A DNA stretch of 64,000 bases. It comes from Bolinopsis microptera. Lineage: Eukaryota > Ctenophora > Tentaculata > Lobata > Bolinopsidae. Position numbers and translations under genes: made by a program. The stretch covers positions 10,984,175 to 11,048,174 of the forward strand of contig NC_087078.1 in assembly GCF_026151205.1 (NCBI RefSeq). The letters are read 5' to 3'. The notes beneath the pieces were generated by a model. That model searched no databases and had not been told where the DNA came from. It worked only from the letters and a program-made list of their open reading frames with translations. Of this stretch, positions 47,421-58,642 are shown one piece after another (the stretch's first letter is position 1; every line of letters begins with the position of its first letter).

Positions 47421-48281
47421 TAGTAGAGGCTCTTACGGGCAAAAATACGTGTTTTCTGCTACGAGTTTAGAGACCTAACCGCTAATTGGACACAATAGTA
47501 TGATGTCTAAGGATCGATAATATGTTAAGAAGTATAAATTTGGCCTTATTAGTCACATGCTATTCCAATGCGCGTTTTAAACTTTGACAGTCTATTACTC
47601 TAAGGCAAATAGAGTAATTATATTCATATTTTGTCAGCAATAAGATCACATTATTTTCTATTTGGTGTGAAAATATGAGCTAGAACGGACATAATCTCGC
47701 TGAGTTATAGCTGTTTGAAATTTATGATGAACGCGCGGGTGCCAATTGATAACAACTAAATGCTTTTGCGCGTAGTGCGCGTCGAAAATTTGGCAAAAAC
47801 GCTTGCGGAGTGACAATATTCAAACTTCGATAAAGCATATGAAGTGGGTACTTCTCGGAAAGGAAAAATTTAGGCAAACACAATGAAACTATTTTTGGGT
47901 TGATTTAATACAACTGCAAAAAATTATTCAAACTTCAAGCAAAAAAGTCAAAATTTTTACCACTTTTTTGGATTTTTACCCCAGAAAAAATAGAGGGATT
48001 TGTTTTATTTTTATACCATCTTGTGCGGCTGTCTTTCAGCTATCTCCATGCAAGTTTTGCTGACATACCAACAAAATTAACTTGCTCAAAATATCAAAAA
48101 ACATGGTTTTTTGGCCTAGTTTTGTCCCAAAAATCGGTTTTTTGCAATTTTAACCCAGAAAAATCAGTCCAATCATCTTGAAACCACTTTTAATCGATTC
48201 TACGGTCAAAAATACGTCTGGTAAGGTGTATCTGGGGTCCCTAGCGTATCGAGCAGACAATGCCCGTAAGAGCCTCTACTA
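47421..48281. mobile_element. 861-bp inverted-repeat transposon without coding capacity
   Basis: Perfect 21-bp terminal repeats begin TAGTAGAGGCTCTTACGGGC. It is inserted into a second copy of the repeat seen uninterrupted at 46141-46260, giving an empty-site comparison. The superfamily is not clear; no unambiguous target duplication. Confidence 0.75.
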
Positions 48282-48354
48282 ACTAGGAGTAGGCACCAGG
48301 CACCAGGCACATATTCAATATTGATATTGTTGTTTCATAATAATATATTGGGAA

Positions 48355-48475
48355 TCGGTCACGAGGGCGGAGGTCACGAGAGCGGAGGTCACGAAGGCGG
48401 AAGTTTCCTAAAAGGTTGGACACGAGGGCGTGTCCTACGCCCTCGTGACTTCCGCCATAGTGTCCTATATATATA
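48355..48475. repeat. GTCACGAGGGCGGAG repeat with an inverted copy
   Basis: GGTCACGAG(A)GCGGAG occurs about three times (48357-48402), and its complement CGCCCTCGTGACTTCCGCC follows at about 48450. A hairpin is possible. Confidence 0.65.
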
Positions 48476-49027
48476 ATAGCAGTGGAGCAAATAGAACAAG
48501 AGTAAGAGCAAGTATTTGGTGAATGAGAACCGTCTGTGCCAATAGAAGACTGGACCAATGTTACAATGAACCTATTGGTTAGCCAATACACATGTGACAT
48601 GCACATCGGTACCTGAATAGTATGCATGTCTCTACTGAAGACATACTTGCAATGAATATGATTAATGTGTCACAGCTCCAAATACTAAGGTTACACTAAT
48701 GAGCTTACTCCCTGCTAACTACTCATCCCACAGAGATCTCGTACAATTTGACTCTCCAACATGAACACAGTCATTCACCAAAACAAGTCAATACCTACAG
48801 ACGTATTAAACGTTTAGAGTTACCAAACAAACAAAAGTCACATGGAAAATGGTAAACTTCATGCGGTTTAAAAGTGTCAATTGCTACACATCCTAGTTAC
48901 CACACAGGATGGCGTAACATTCTCCTACGTGTGATAATAATCATCACTAAGTGATAGAAAACTATATGATCTACCTCATCGACTGCCTGGTATAAGGCGT
49001 GAATATTACACTAAGAAAAGAAACAAG
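48476..49027. other. Spacer, no gene seen
   Basis: A 114-codon minus-strand frame (48283-48627) overlaps repeats and has no motif. Confidence 0.4.
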
Positions 49028-49225
49028 TCGCACTATCTGCCACTATTTGCGACTGTCTGCACTGTGCCATGCTAATAAGTCGCACTATCTGCGACTGTCT
49101 GCACTGTGCTAATAAGTCGCACTATCTGCGACTGTCTGCACTGCGCTAGTAAGTCGCACTATCTGCGACTGTCTGCACTGCGCTAACAAGTCGCACTATC
49201 TGCGACTGTCTGCACTGTACTTATA
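49028..49225. repeat. ~37-bp minisatellite, five units
   Basis: Unit contains AAGTCGCACTATCTGCGACT then GTCTGCACTG. No unique spacers separate the units. Confidence 0.9.
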
Positions 49226-49890
49226 AGTGCTAATGAAAAGAAATCAACAGTAAGTACAATCCTGCAACTATAGGGAGCAAACCTGGCCTCACCTTTAGTT
49301 TTAACATAGAGAAGTAAAGTCGTACCCATACCGACGATAATAAACCTTGGTACAGAAAACTAATGAGTCACAAAGTTGGTAGGGGGTTTTGTTCACCCGT
49401 ATACATTTTATGTCGTGTAAAAGTTGTGAGAGCTGTCGTGCCCTAATTCTTGTTGGCTGAATGAGCCGAACGTTTAAATGTTATGCCGTTGAAATAATTC
49501 TCTGCAGAGGTATTTTAAACATTTAATTGGTAGGCATTGAAAACATACAGTTACAGCTTACATTTAACTGGTACAATATATTATGTTACAACTATTCTAT
49601 GCCTTCAATTCCAATTATTCTGCTCTGAGTAGAAATCAGCTGGGTTTTATGTATTTTTCCTGTGCGTGATCCAAGTTTTATTATGTTCCACTAATAATGA
49701 ACCAACCGAGAACAGGTTTTAGACAGGACATGGAATTGGAAAGGTTCTGGTTACAAATTGAATAGAGCAGGATCTACTTGTCAGGAAACCTTAAAAAGAA
49801 ACTGAAAATCTAACTTTTCAGGACCAGTACCTGAGTCTGGACGCAGGAACAAGTCGGTATTATGAGGCGTCAGAGTAGAACCTGACGTTT
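49226..49890. other. Spacer, no gene seen
   Basis: Nothing supported. Confidence 0.35.
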
Positions 49891-50056
49891 AGGGGTCGTT
49901 CACATATTACGTAATCAGCTGGGGGGGGGGGGGGGGGTTCCAAATGATTACGCTAGTGTAATTTTGACACAATAGCTATGTGTAAAACTGATTACGGAGG
50001 GGGGGGGGGGTAAAAATGTTCCAAAAAATGATGACGTAATATGTGAACGACCCCCT
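49891..50056. mobile_element. MITE family 1, copy 4
   Basis: Near-perfect inverted ends AGGGGTCGTTCACATATTAC and GTAATATGTGAACGACCCCC, with G runs of 17 and 11 in the arms. Confidence 0.88.
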
Positions 50057-51688
50057 AACCCTCGAAAAGGAATTAAAATAATTTAGAAGGATGTTCAGTT
50101 TAGATTCGGATCAGAAGCCTATAGATGGAGAACATGATGGATTGTCGCGAATGAGCCGTTTCAAATATGTTAGATATTTTTGCCTGATATTTCAGTTTTT
50201 AGTAATATTTTTTTAGATCAGAGTTTGAGAGAAAGGACTATATCTGCAGTTTTATCTGCAGTGTTTACAGATAAAATCTGACTCGTTTGTTTTATTCAAT
50301 GTACATTGTACATATTAAAAAGACTGTTTTACTGCCTTTGAGAATGCTTTTTTGTTCGTTACGCTGAAACCAAATATTAAGCTCCGTTCATTGATCAAAA
50401 AATTAAATTATCATCTCTGAGTCTGAGTAACTAAATCTATTGTGTTACTTTGAATAGAGTTTTTAAAGACCCTCTTGCTAGAACCTAACGGTTATTTATA
50501 TTTGATTATAATGATTACTTTAAATCAATTTATTGTTGATATTTTGGTTTTGACATTGTTTAGCTATCAATTTTCTACTTTTGTCATTTTGTGTTGATAT
50601 GCTTGTTTTATTAAGAGTTTCTCCAAATTATCTGTAAAAAAATTAAAAACATAAATTAATGTATTTAAAGTAAATTTTCTAAAATAACATGAAACAATAA
50701 AGATAAAAATAATTAATAGTTCAAAATGAAATCAGACCCGTAATAAGGGCCCTCCTCCACCGAGATTGTAAATAAATTATAACCTAATTTGAATAACTGT
50801 CATTATAATAAATAAAATAACTCTCCCTCTCTCCAAAGCTTTCTGTAGGTGTGTCCCTTATTTCCAAATCTTTAAACAATTATTACATAAATTATCTAAC
50901 TAATGATCATTTCGTTATTTAGGTTTAGATTCTCTGATTTCGGCTGCACTCATTAGAACATAATGGCATCGTTAGGTTGAATGTTCATTCGTTGGAATAC
51001 ATAAGATTATATTTATAGAATTTGCGGGTGGCGGAGTCAGATGAGGTGATCGTGACTAAATGTGACACCACGACTAAAGCCAAAGATAGAATGGTTAATC
51101 ATCTAACCTTACGTTACTTTAACTTAAAGTGCACTTATAGGAGCGTTAATGTCACAAAATTCCACGGTTAACTTCGCTATAATATTAACAATACAATCAC
51201 TTCTTACGATAAAACGAAGATGTTTTTATTTAATATATATATATAAATAATTTGATTTGTTGGGATTGTAATGTACCGTCTTATGATATTTGTCAGTCTG
51301 AATAAATAATTCTCTGACACTTAGTCGACAGGTTCTGCAGCATTTTGTCGCATAAACGGAAATGATAGTTCAGTAAAAACCTGATTTACTTTAAATTCGG
51401 ACAAAAATGTCCGGTAAATTGAAGATCCCGGTTTATTGTGTTATTTGGGGCACGGTAAAAATGTGTTTAAATGCAGTAATACCGAGTCGTAATTCTAGTA
51501 TGCTTAATTTATTTAATATTCATAATTTAGGGCTCCGCATCAATCTAATATTTGGCGCACTCACTGAAATCAAATGTACGACTGTTTCCGACAAAGTGCT
51601 GCAGACCATTCTACTAATCCTAACAATATCAGTTTGATCCACGTCTTACCGCTGTTGCTATATATGTTTCCTCAACACTTCCAGCCTC
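50057..51688. other. Spacer downstream of the M1 gene, no gene seen
   Basis: AT-rich. A 76-codon frame at 51407-51637 has no motif and no splice partner that I can support. Confidence 0.4.
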
Positions 51689-54600
51689 TCAAGGTTCATA
51701 GAAACCTATGAAATACTCCGCATAACTTGTCAACAAACTCCCAATATAGCCCGGATATCTGGAAGTATCGTAGGAAGTTCGGAGGATGTTCGCGAACACG
51801 CCCCGGAGTCTGAAGTCTACGGGAGCGTCTAACAGGGAGAAGACCAGCTCTAATCTAGCGTTCTCTGCAAAGAAGACGGGAGCTGCAGACATGGTGGAGG
51901 TGTGGTTGAATCTCAGCGCTATACTGGCCCACCTGATGAATTAGGTCGGTTAAAGCTTTAAAATTCAACTGCAATACTTTAATTCAAATGCTGCTAGGTC
52001 CCAGTTCATTTTAGAAAGAAAACTTAACAGTTAGCTGCAATCTATAAAACTCACTTTGCGAACATTTCAGGATCACTCTCAGTCTTCTGACTGAACTTGA
52101 ATGTCTTATCCAGACGGTTTAGAAGAATCTTCCAATTTTTCAGCCTCGTCTCGGTCATGTTCGCACGGTTTATTACCGTCTTCATTCTCTCCAGTACTAT
52201 CATCATCTGAGGTATTCTTTGTTAATAACTTTCTAATACAATTACAGAGAAACCTTTAAACACCATACCAGCTGAACCCAAAACTTCTTTGCAAATAAGC
52301 CATGGCCCGAAAAACAAAACATTAATTTTCAGGCATGTAAGTCCTGAATTGAGTTGGTACACTTGTGATTCGATCCGGTATTAGAGTTCGGTTCTTAATT
52401 TACAATGACAAATTATCTTGTGAAGTGGAACCGAATTGTCAATACCCATTGTTCTCATGTCATTGGTATCTTGATTTTCTGACAAGGATCAGCTATCATT
52501 ACTTTGTCATTACTTTGTCATCATTACTTTGTGGATACATGACTGATTATTAGCTAGACACACTAACTAGCTTAGTAGGGTTATTAACACAGACACAACA
52601 TTCTTCTTCACACAGATAACCTGACGGTAACTATCACGGTACTTGATCTATTTTTGTCTACATTATCTCTTTTCATCTCCAACTCATTGACGTCCCGCGA
52701 AAGCGAAAATTACAGACAGATTCAAGTTACCTGGGAATGAACGTGGCCAGCCTTGTCACCGAGTAGCCCAGTTCTGTGGTCATAAGCTTCTGCTATATCT
52801 TTCAGCTTCCACGAAACCGTCCTATTCCTCTTACTCCTGGTCAGAATCTTGTAAATTTCACTACATTCCTCAAATATCTCCGACTGGTAAAATTTCACCG
52901 GAACTTTGGTTGAAGGACGTTCCAGCCACACAAATATTTCCCTCTCGATATCCTTAGCAGACTCAACCCCGAACTGTTGGTACAACATGTGCACGAAATC
53001 AGCTGTATCTACAGACTGGTATCTGTGGCTATCTAGATATGATCTGAGGCCCTGGTCTACTTTCTCTCTGCTGGTATGGTTAGCCAGGTACTCTAGAAAC
53101 AGTGACCCCTTGTTGTAGTGTATGTAAGTAAACCCGTGAAACGGGTGATCCTCAAACAGATAGGGTGTTAGGATCTTGTACTTGGCACTGGCACCTGTGT
53201 AACTCTCCAGAGTTTTCTTAAGGGAGGTGTACCGGTCCTTTCTGAGGAATTTCCCGACTTCCGGGTTCTCGTAATACTCCTCCATCAGTTCCAGCTCCTC
53301 AAAGGATGTGATACCTTCAGCTAACCAGGCGTCTCCAGCGTATTTAGGAGTCACCAGGTTCCCAAACCAGCTGTGTATCATCTCGTGAGCTATTATGTTG
53401 GAGAAGATGTAGTTGGGTCCTGCTAGGTCGTTAAAGTTGAGGACCGTACTGGAGATGTAGTTCATCGCTGGGAATTCCATTCCTCGGAACATGTACCCGG
53501 GAGGGTTTAGCACTATGTCGTATCTTAACCACTCGTATCTCCCGTATTTTCTCTCGCAGATATCCATCATCCGAGGTATCTGAGGGAAGGGGGAGTTTAA
53601 TTATAGGCGGGGTAAATTGCCCTTCAAGTTTATCAAATAATGAGCAATGTTTGCTTCAATTTTCATCAGATCATCCCAAAAGAAAACCAAATGCTGATTT
53701 AATCTAAGAAGAACGTGCTAATTGCTACCCACCAAATCAAGAATCCCACTAGGTCCCACTTTTTCCATCAGACTCTTTTCTCCCCAGACTCTGATAGGTG
53801 GCACCGCTAACCCTGTATCAGTCCCCAAACCTTCACCTCTAACATCCACACTCACGATATCAGCCACAGTGATAGCTATAAGATACGGAGGGGTAGGTAT
53901 TTCCTGTCTGAAGCCCACAGTTACCCACCCTGACTCATCAGTACTTGTAGTTGTGATGATAGCGCTCATCAGGACCGTGAAGGGCTCCTTGACTCTGATT
54001 GTAGCATGGTAAGGGAACTTCAGGGCGGGTGTGTCCTGACAGGGTATCCAGCCTCGAGCGTTGGAAGGCTGTGTGTTTGAAACCAGGAAGTACTTGTCCT
54101 TACTGTGAGTTTGGAGGGGAGGGATGAAGTGAAGAGAGGAAGTTTTGTCCGTGACTGAGTAGTGTATCCTGAGCTTGAACTGTCCTACACTTGACATAGG
54201 GTCGTTTATCTGTAGAGCACATTGGAGCACTGACACCACGTGCTTATCTACACAGGAGGTTGTGAACTCTAACTTCTCTCCTGTCTCTACGTGTTCTACC
54301 TCTGTAACCGTTACATGAGGCCCAATATCCAACACCAAACCTGGACCCACGCTAGAGAATTTAGACATCATCCAGGAGGGTTTGATCTTGACGAAAGTAG
54401 TCTCCACAAACCCTGATAGGGTTCTGTCTTCCATGTCAACGGTGAGGTGAAGTGACTGGTATAGAGTCCTGTAGCTGTTTATATCTGCGTAAGTGTGGTC
54501 CCGGTGATCAATCCTGAGGCTATCTAAGATAAGCTTGTAATCTACTTCGGCCCAGTCAATTACACTTTCATTATTATCTGATCCTTCTCCCACTTCTTCT

Positions 54601-54736
54601 CCCACTTCATTCCCACTTCTTCCCCCACTTCTTCCCCCACTTCTTCTCTCACTGGCTTGCCATCTTCCAAAGCAAGTACCGTCACAGACACAAATATTAA
54701 GAACAATAAATACCGGGCGGTGTATAACCAGGCCAT
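51689..54736 (-). CDS. M1 zinc metallopeptidase, LTA4H/aminopeptidase B-like, active-site intact (4 exons, signal-peptide frame shifted)
   Basis: Exons (minus): 53733-54736, 52731-53579, 52055-52206, 51689-51932; phases 0, 0 and 2 agree. The start at 54736 gives a signal peptide (MAWLYTARYLLFLIFVSVTV), then EEVG repeats. A unit of that 12-bp repeat is 11 bp (about 54602-54612), so the signal-peptide frame and the catalytic frame (open from at least 54605) are one base out of register. The catalytic region has HEMIHSWFGN, 18 residues, then Glu in WLAEG: the full HExxH-x18-E zinc site of M1. The exopeptidase motif GxMEN reads GMEF. The C-terminal helical domain resembles LTA4H-type members. An aminopeptidase role is expected, with secretion if the frame is repaired by polymorphism or assembly correction. 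Confidence 0.82.
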
Positions 54737-55569
54737 ATTCTCACAGCAGATACACGCAACAATACCAAAATGGAAATAAAATGCCCGGCTCCTGAAAGCC
54801 GTGCGGGGAGGTTAACAAGATTATAGAGGAGGATCCTTCACTGTGTTTAACCCTGTCTGGCAGTAGGTATAGAGAGGAGACGACTAAGTGAGTGAGTTCT
54901 CACCTATTCACACGATTAGATTCTCCTTCTGCTGTCATGTTCTGCAAGTGGATATTAATCATTGCATGTTAACGTCATGCAAGCTACGCAATTGCTGGGG
55001 GTTTCAGGGATATTTCAGGGATCAACAATCGATTCATTTAGCTATTTAGAGACATGACAAACCATTGTATATAAATCATGGCCAAATATATCGGCCTGAT
55101 TTAGAATGTGATATCACGGTGGTTAGTCTGAATCATGGTGGTTAGTCCAAAGGTAAACTAATCTCACAATTTTAGGTTCTAATTGTTCTATTTTTATATA
55201 TCGAATTAAAATTCTACAATCGGGACCAGAGGCCAAAAGGATCAGACCATTACTAATGACTAAGGATCTTACTGATCAAATTGATTTAATGGAAGTACAG
55301 CAAATAAACAGGAGCCGCTCCTTGTGCTTAATAACAAAGCATATTACTGATTCGGGCATATCCATTAATACCTTACAGCTGTAGGTGAAGGAAAGTTTAA
55401 TTGGGTTAAAAAACTTGGCTAGATTTTTCCCAACTCTAATAACACATTACAGCACAAACAACGCACCACAGAAGTACTATATATGTTTTAATTACATCAC
55501 AATTACAATCAGCTATAGAAAGACACTCGTGCGTCACTCCGTGCTTTGTAAAGAAACAAATTTCAGTAC
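54737..55569. other. Promoter side between the two M1 genes
   Basis: No gene seen. The divergent M1 genes are 3.9 kb apart; this part probably holds the promoter of the minus-strand copy. Confidence 0.4.
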
Positions 55570-56376
55570 CGATACAAAAAACGAATTGTGCAGCACACAT
55601 CGGATTGTGGGGGAACGAAAAAGCAGATGAGCTGGCCAAGCTTGGCACTATCAGTGAATCCACTTTGAAGTGTCCAATTCCACAATCCTACATCAAGCGT
55701 CAAATCGACAACAAAGTCAACAGACTGAATCAGGAAACTTGGTCAACTGACGGTCCCAGACACACCAAACTGACACTCGGCCACAAGCACGCCAAAATCA
55801 TCAAAAACCTCAACACTACACTCAGCAACAACAGACAAGATTACAGAACTGCAGTTCACCTCATCACGGGTCACTGCGGCCTAAACAAACACCTTCACAC
55901 CATTTGCAAATCAAACACCAGTGCTTGTCCTATGTGCGGGGACGGAGAGGAAACTGTCTCACACTTCCTTGGACAGTGTCCGGCTATTGCCCAAATTAGA
56001 GGTCAATATTTCCAGGACTACTACCTCTCTGTCAATGACATATTCGACAACCAACACATCACCACAATTGTCAATTTCACAAACCGCACCAAACGCTTAA
56101 TTGTGCCGGAAGAGCTGGATCAGACCGGGGTGACTTAAAGTATTATCTCATATGCTGTCTCGTCTCGTTTTACTTTTCCAAACCCAGCTGGCATTTAAGC
56201 GTATCATTTTGACTCATATAACATCCTACACCACCCTCCACCAATCACTCTGATCTCACCGGCAACCTTCCCCAAGGTTGCCACACCCCAGAGGTAGGCA
56301 GAGCATCTCAATGCTATCCTCTCGTGGGCTATCATGGCCCAGCCTCTCTAAAAATAAAAAAAATAAAAAAAAAAAC
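55570..56376 (+). mobile_element. LINE 3' fragment: RNase H end plus CCHC-type motif, A-rich tail
   Basis: The frame contains AAHIGLWGNEKADELAKLG, the end of an RNase H domain, and then CPMCGDGEETVSHFLGQC, a zinc-binding motif typical of the C-terminus of Jockey/I/CR1-type ORF2. The stop is at 56138. About 210 bp of 3' UTR end in an A-rich tail (56351-56376). It is a 5'-truncated copy lacking RT; its 5' junction near 55570 is approximate. Confidence 0.8.
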
Positions 56377-56429
56377 GAATTATTCCCGAGGAATCAGCCA
56401 CATATTTGAAGATTAGAGGGAGAAAAAAA

Positions 56430-56884
56430 ATCGAGTGACGAATACTGGACGTGTTTTCCTGATTCTTCTCAGGAATTTCACTGTCTTGGGTAATGTAATA
56501 CCTTCTTACTGCAGGAAAAGTCAGGTATTCCTTAATAATGAGTAACGACCTCCGCCGAGCCCCTATCTAAAAAATCTGTATTATTGCTGTATTATTGCTG
56601 TGAACGACTGGCCCAGCCATGTAATTGTATCATATTCGGAATATTTAGAATTCTAGTGAATATTTCAAACTTCATCAAACTCCGGTATTATGTTTTCCAT
56701 TACCAATCTGAGGGAAGGTGTTAAATTTCTGCAGGAATTAACCGGAAAATTCCCACGCTTCTTCTAAACATTCCGGTCATGGTGGGGCTACTTAGAGTTA
56801 GATACTCCTTAAACAAGTAAAAGCACAGGATCTTAGAGTTAGAGAATGGTTTCCCGAGTGCAATGCTGGTCTTAAACTAAAATT
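56430..56884. repeat. 455-bp direct repeat, copy 1
   Basis: By eye identical to 57504-57958. No coding content recognised. The two copies bracket a minisatellite. Confidence 0.9.
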
Positions 56885-56942
56885 TTAAAACGAAAAATAG
56901 TGTCCGGAATGTCTGAATAGTAAACTTTATTTTAATGTACGA

Positions 56943-57353
56943 AGCTCAACTAGCAGGAACTAGCAGGAATACTGATTTTAGTAGGAACTAGCAGGAATAC
57001 TGATTTTAGCAGGAACTAACAGGAACTAGCAGGAATACTGATTTTAGTAGGAACTAGCAGGAATACTAGCAGGAATACTGATTTTAGTAGGAACTAGCAG
57101 GAATACTAGCAGGAATACCAGCAGGAATACTAGCAGGAATACTAGCAGGAATACTGATTTTAGTAGGAACTAGCAGGAATAATGATTTTAGTAGGAATAC
57201 TAGCAGGAATACTGATTTTAGTAGGAACTAGCAGGAATACTGATTTTAGTAGGAATACTGATTTTAGTAGGAATATACTAGCAGGAATACTAGCAGGAAT
57301 ACTGATTTTAGTAGGAACTAGCAGGAATACTAGCAGGAATACTGATTTTAATT
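56943..57353. repeat. Minisatellite of AGGAACTAGCAGGAATACTGATTTTAGT-type units
   Basis: Combinations of ACTAGCAGGAAT and ACTGATTTTAGTAGGA over about 410 bp. The 81-codon frame at 57182 is a repeat artefact. Confidence 0.9.
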
Positions 57354-57503
57354 ATGCACAAAGAGAAATGCTATTTGCTAATATGCAGTTTTGTGGAATC
57401 GAGCAAATATTAAATAATAATACATAAAAAACATGAACAAAGAAATGAGTTAAGATTATTTTGGATCATTTCCAGTGTAATAATCGAATACATATATTGA
57501 TAT

Positions 57504-57958
57504 ATCGAGTGACGAATACTGGACGTGTTTTCCTGATTCTTCTCAGGAATTTCACTGTCTTGGGTAATGTAATACCTTCTTACTGCAGGAAAAGTCAGGT
57601 ATTCCTTAATAATGAGTAACGACCTCCGCCGAGCCCCTATCTAAAAAATCTGTATTATTGCTGTATTATTGCTGTGAACGACTGGCCCAGCCATGTAATT
57701 GTATCATATTCGGAATATTTAGAATTCTAGTGAATATTTCAAACTTCATCAAACTCCGGTATTATGTTTTCCATTACCAATCTGAGGGAAGGTGTTAAAT
57801 TTCTGCAGGAATTAACCGGAAAATTCCCACGCTTCTTCTAAACATTCCGGTCATGGTGGGGCTACTTAGAGTTAGATACTCCTTAAACAAGTAAAAGCAC
57901 AGGATCTTAGAGTTAGAGAATGGTTTCCCGAGTGCAATGCTGGTCTTAAACTAAAATT
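57504..57958. repeat. 455-bp direct repeat, copy 2
   Basis: Second copy of 56430-56884, 1.07 kb downstream and in the same orientation. Confidence 0.9.
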
Positions 57959-58642
57959 ACCATAACTCAGTTAGATAATTGTTTTGAAGTCTACAAAACT
58001 GTCTAAGTCTCTAAGATTGGATAAAGATGTTATGATAGAGGCCTTGAACAGTTGCCCACGCCCCACAAATGTCCCCACCAGGGATCCTTACTCCCGATAA
58101 TGATATTTTACTACAACTTTCTTACCCTACTCCCCATATTTTACTACAACTTTCTTACCTTTTGCTTACTTTCCGTCTCTGTCTCGCGAGGCGCTGCAAA
58201 GCACCTGCATGGGGGCTGCACCAATCCAATAGTCACGCAACGCAATAAATGTAGCTCCTTTATAAATATAGCTCCTTTCAATTCTTAGAAACTGATCCAA
58301 GTAGCTGGAATCTAAACAATGATTAGCGGACGGTATGCGATTATTTAGTTTTAAGACCACGGTGGGAACGTTCGTGGGACTATTTGAACAATGATCGAAA
58401 CGATCCAAGTAAGGACTGGAGGCTTATTACGGAAATTGGTTATGTCTTGTGTCCCTAATTTGCAGCCAAGAAGTCACCCTTCATTCTATTTGTGCAACAG
58501 TACGGGTTCACTCGAGCATTAGATTTAATTTTATTTCTACAACATAATTCTGCAAATAAATCTAATTTGGGATATATTCACCAAACCCAGCGGTCGCTCT
58601 TACATCTCCCCGCGTACAGCATGCTGAGCTTTTAATTCCAAA
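57959..58642 (+). other. Upstream region of the plus-strand M1 paralog
   Basis: The promoter is expected here; no element recognised. A short repeat TTTTACTACAACTTTCTTAC occurs twice (58107 and 58139). Confidence 0.35.

Noticed and set aside
49028-49225. Regular ~37-bp repeats resembling a CRISPR array
   Set aside because: Units are directly contiguous without unique spacers, and the genome is eukaryotic.
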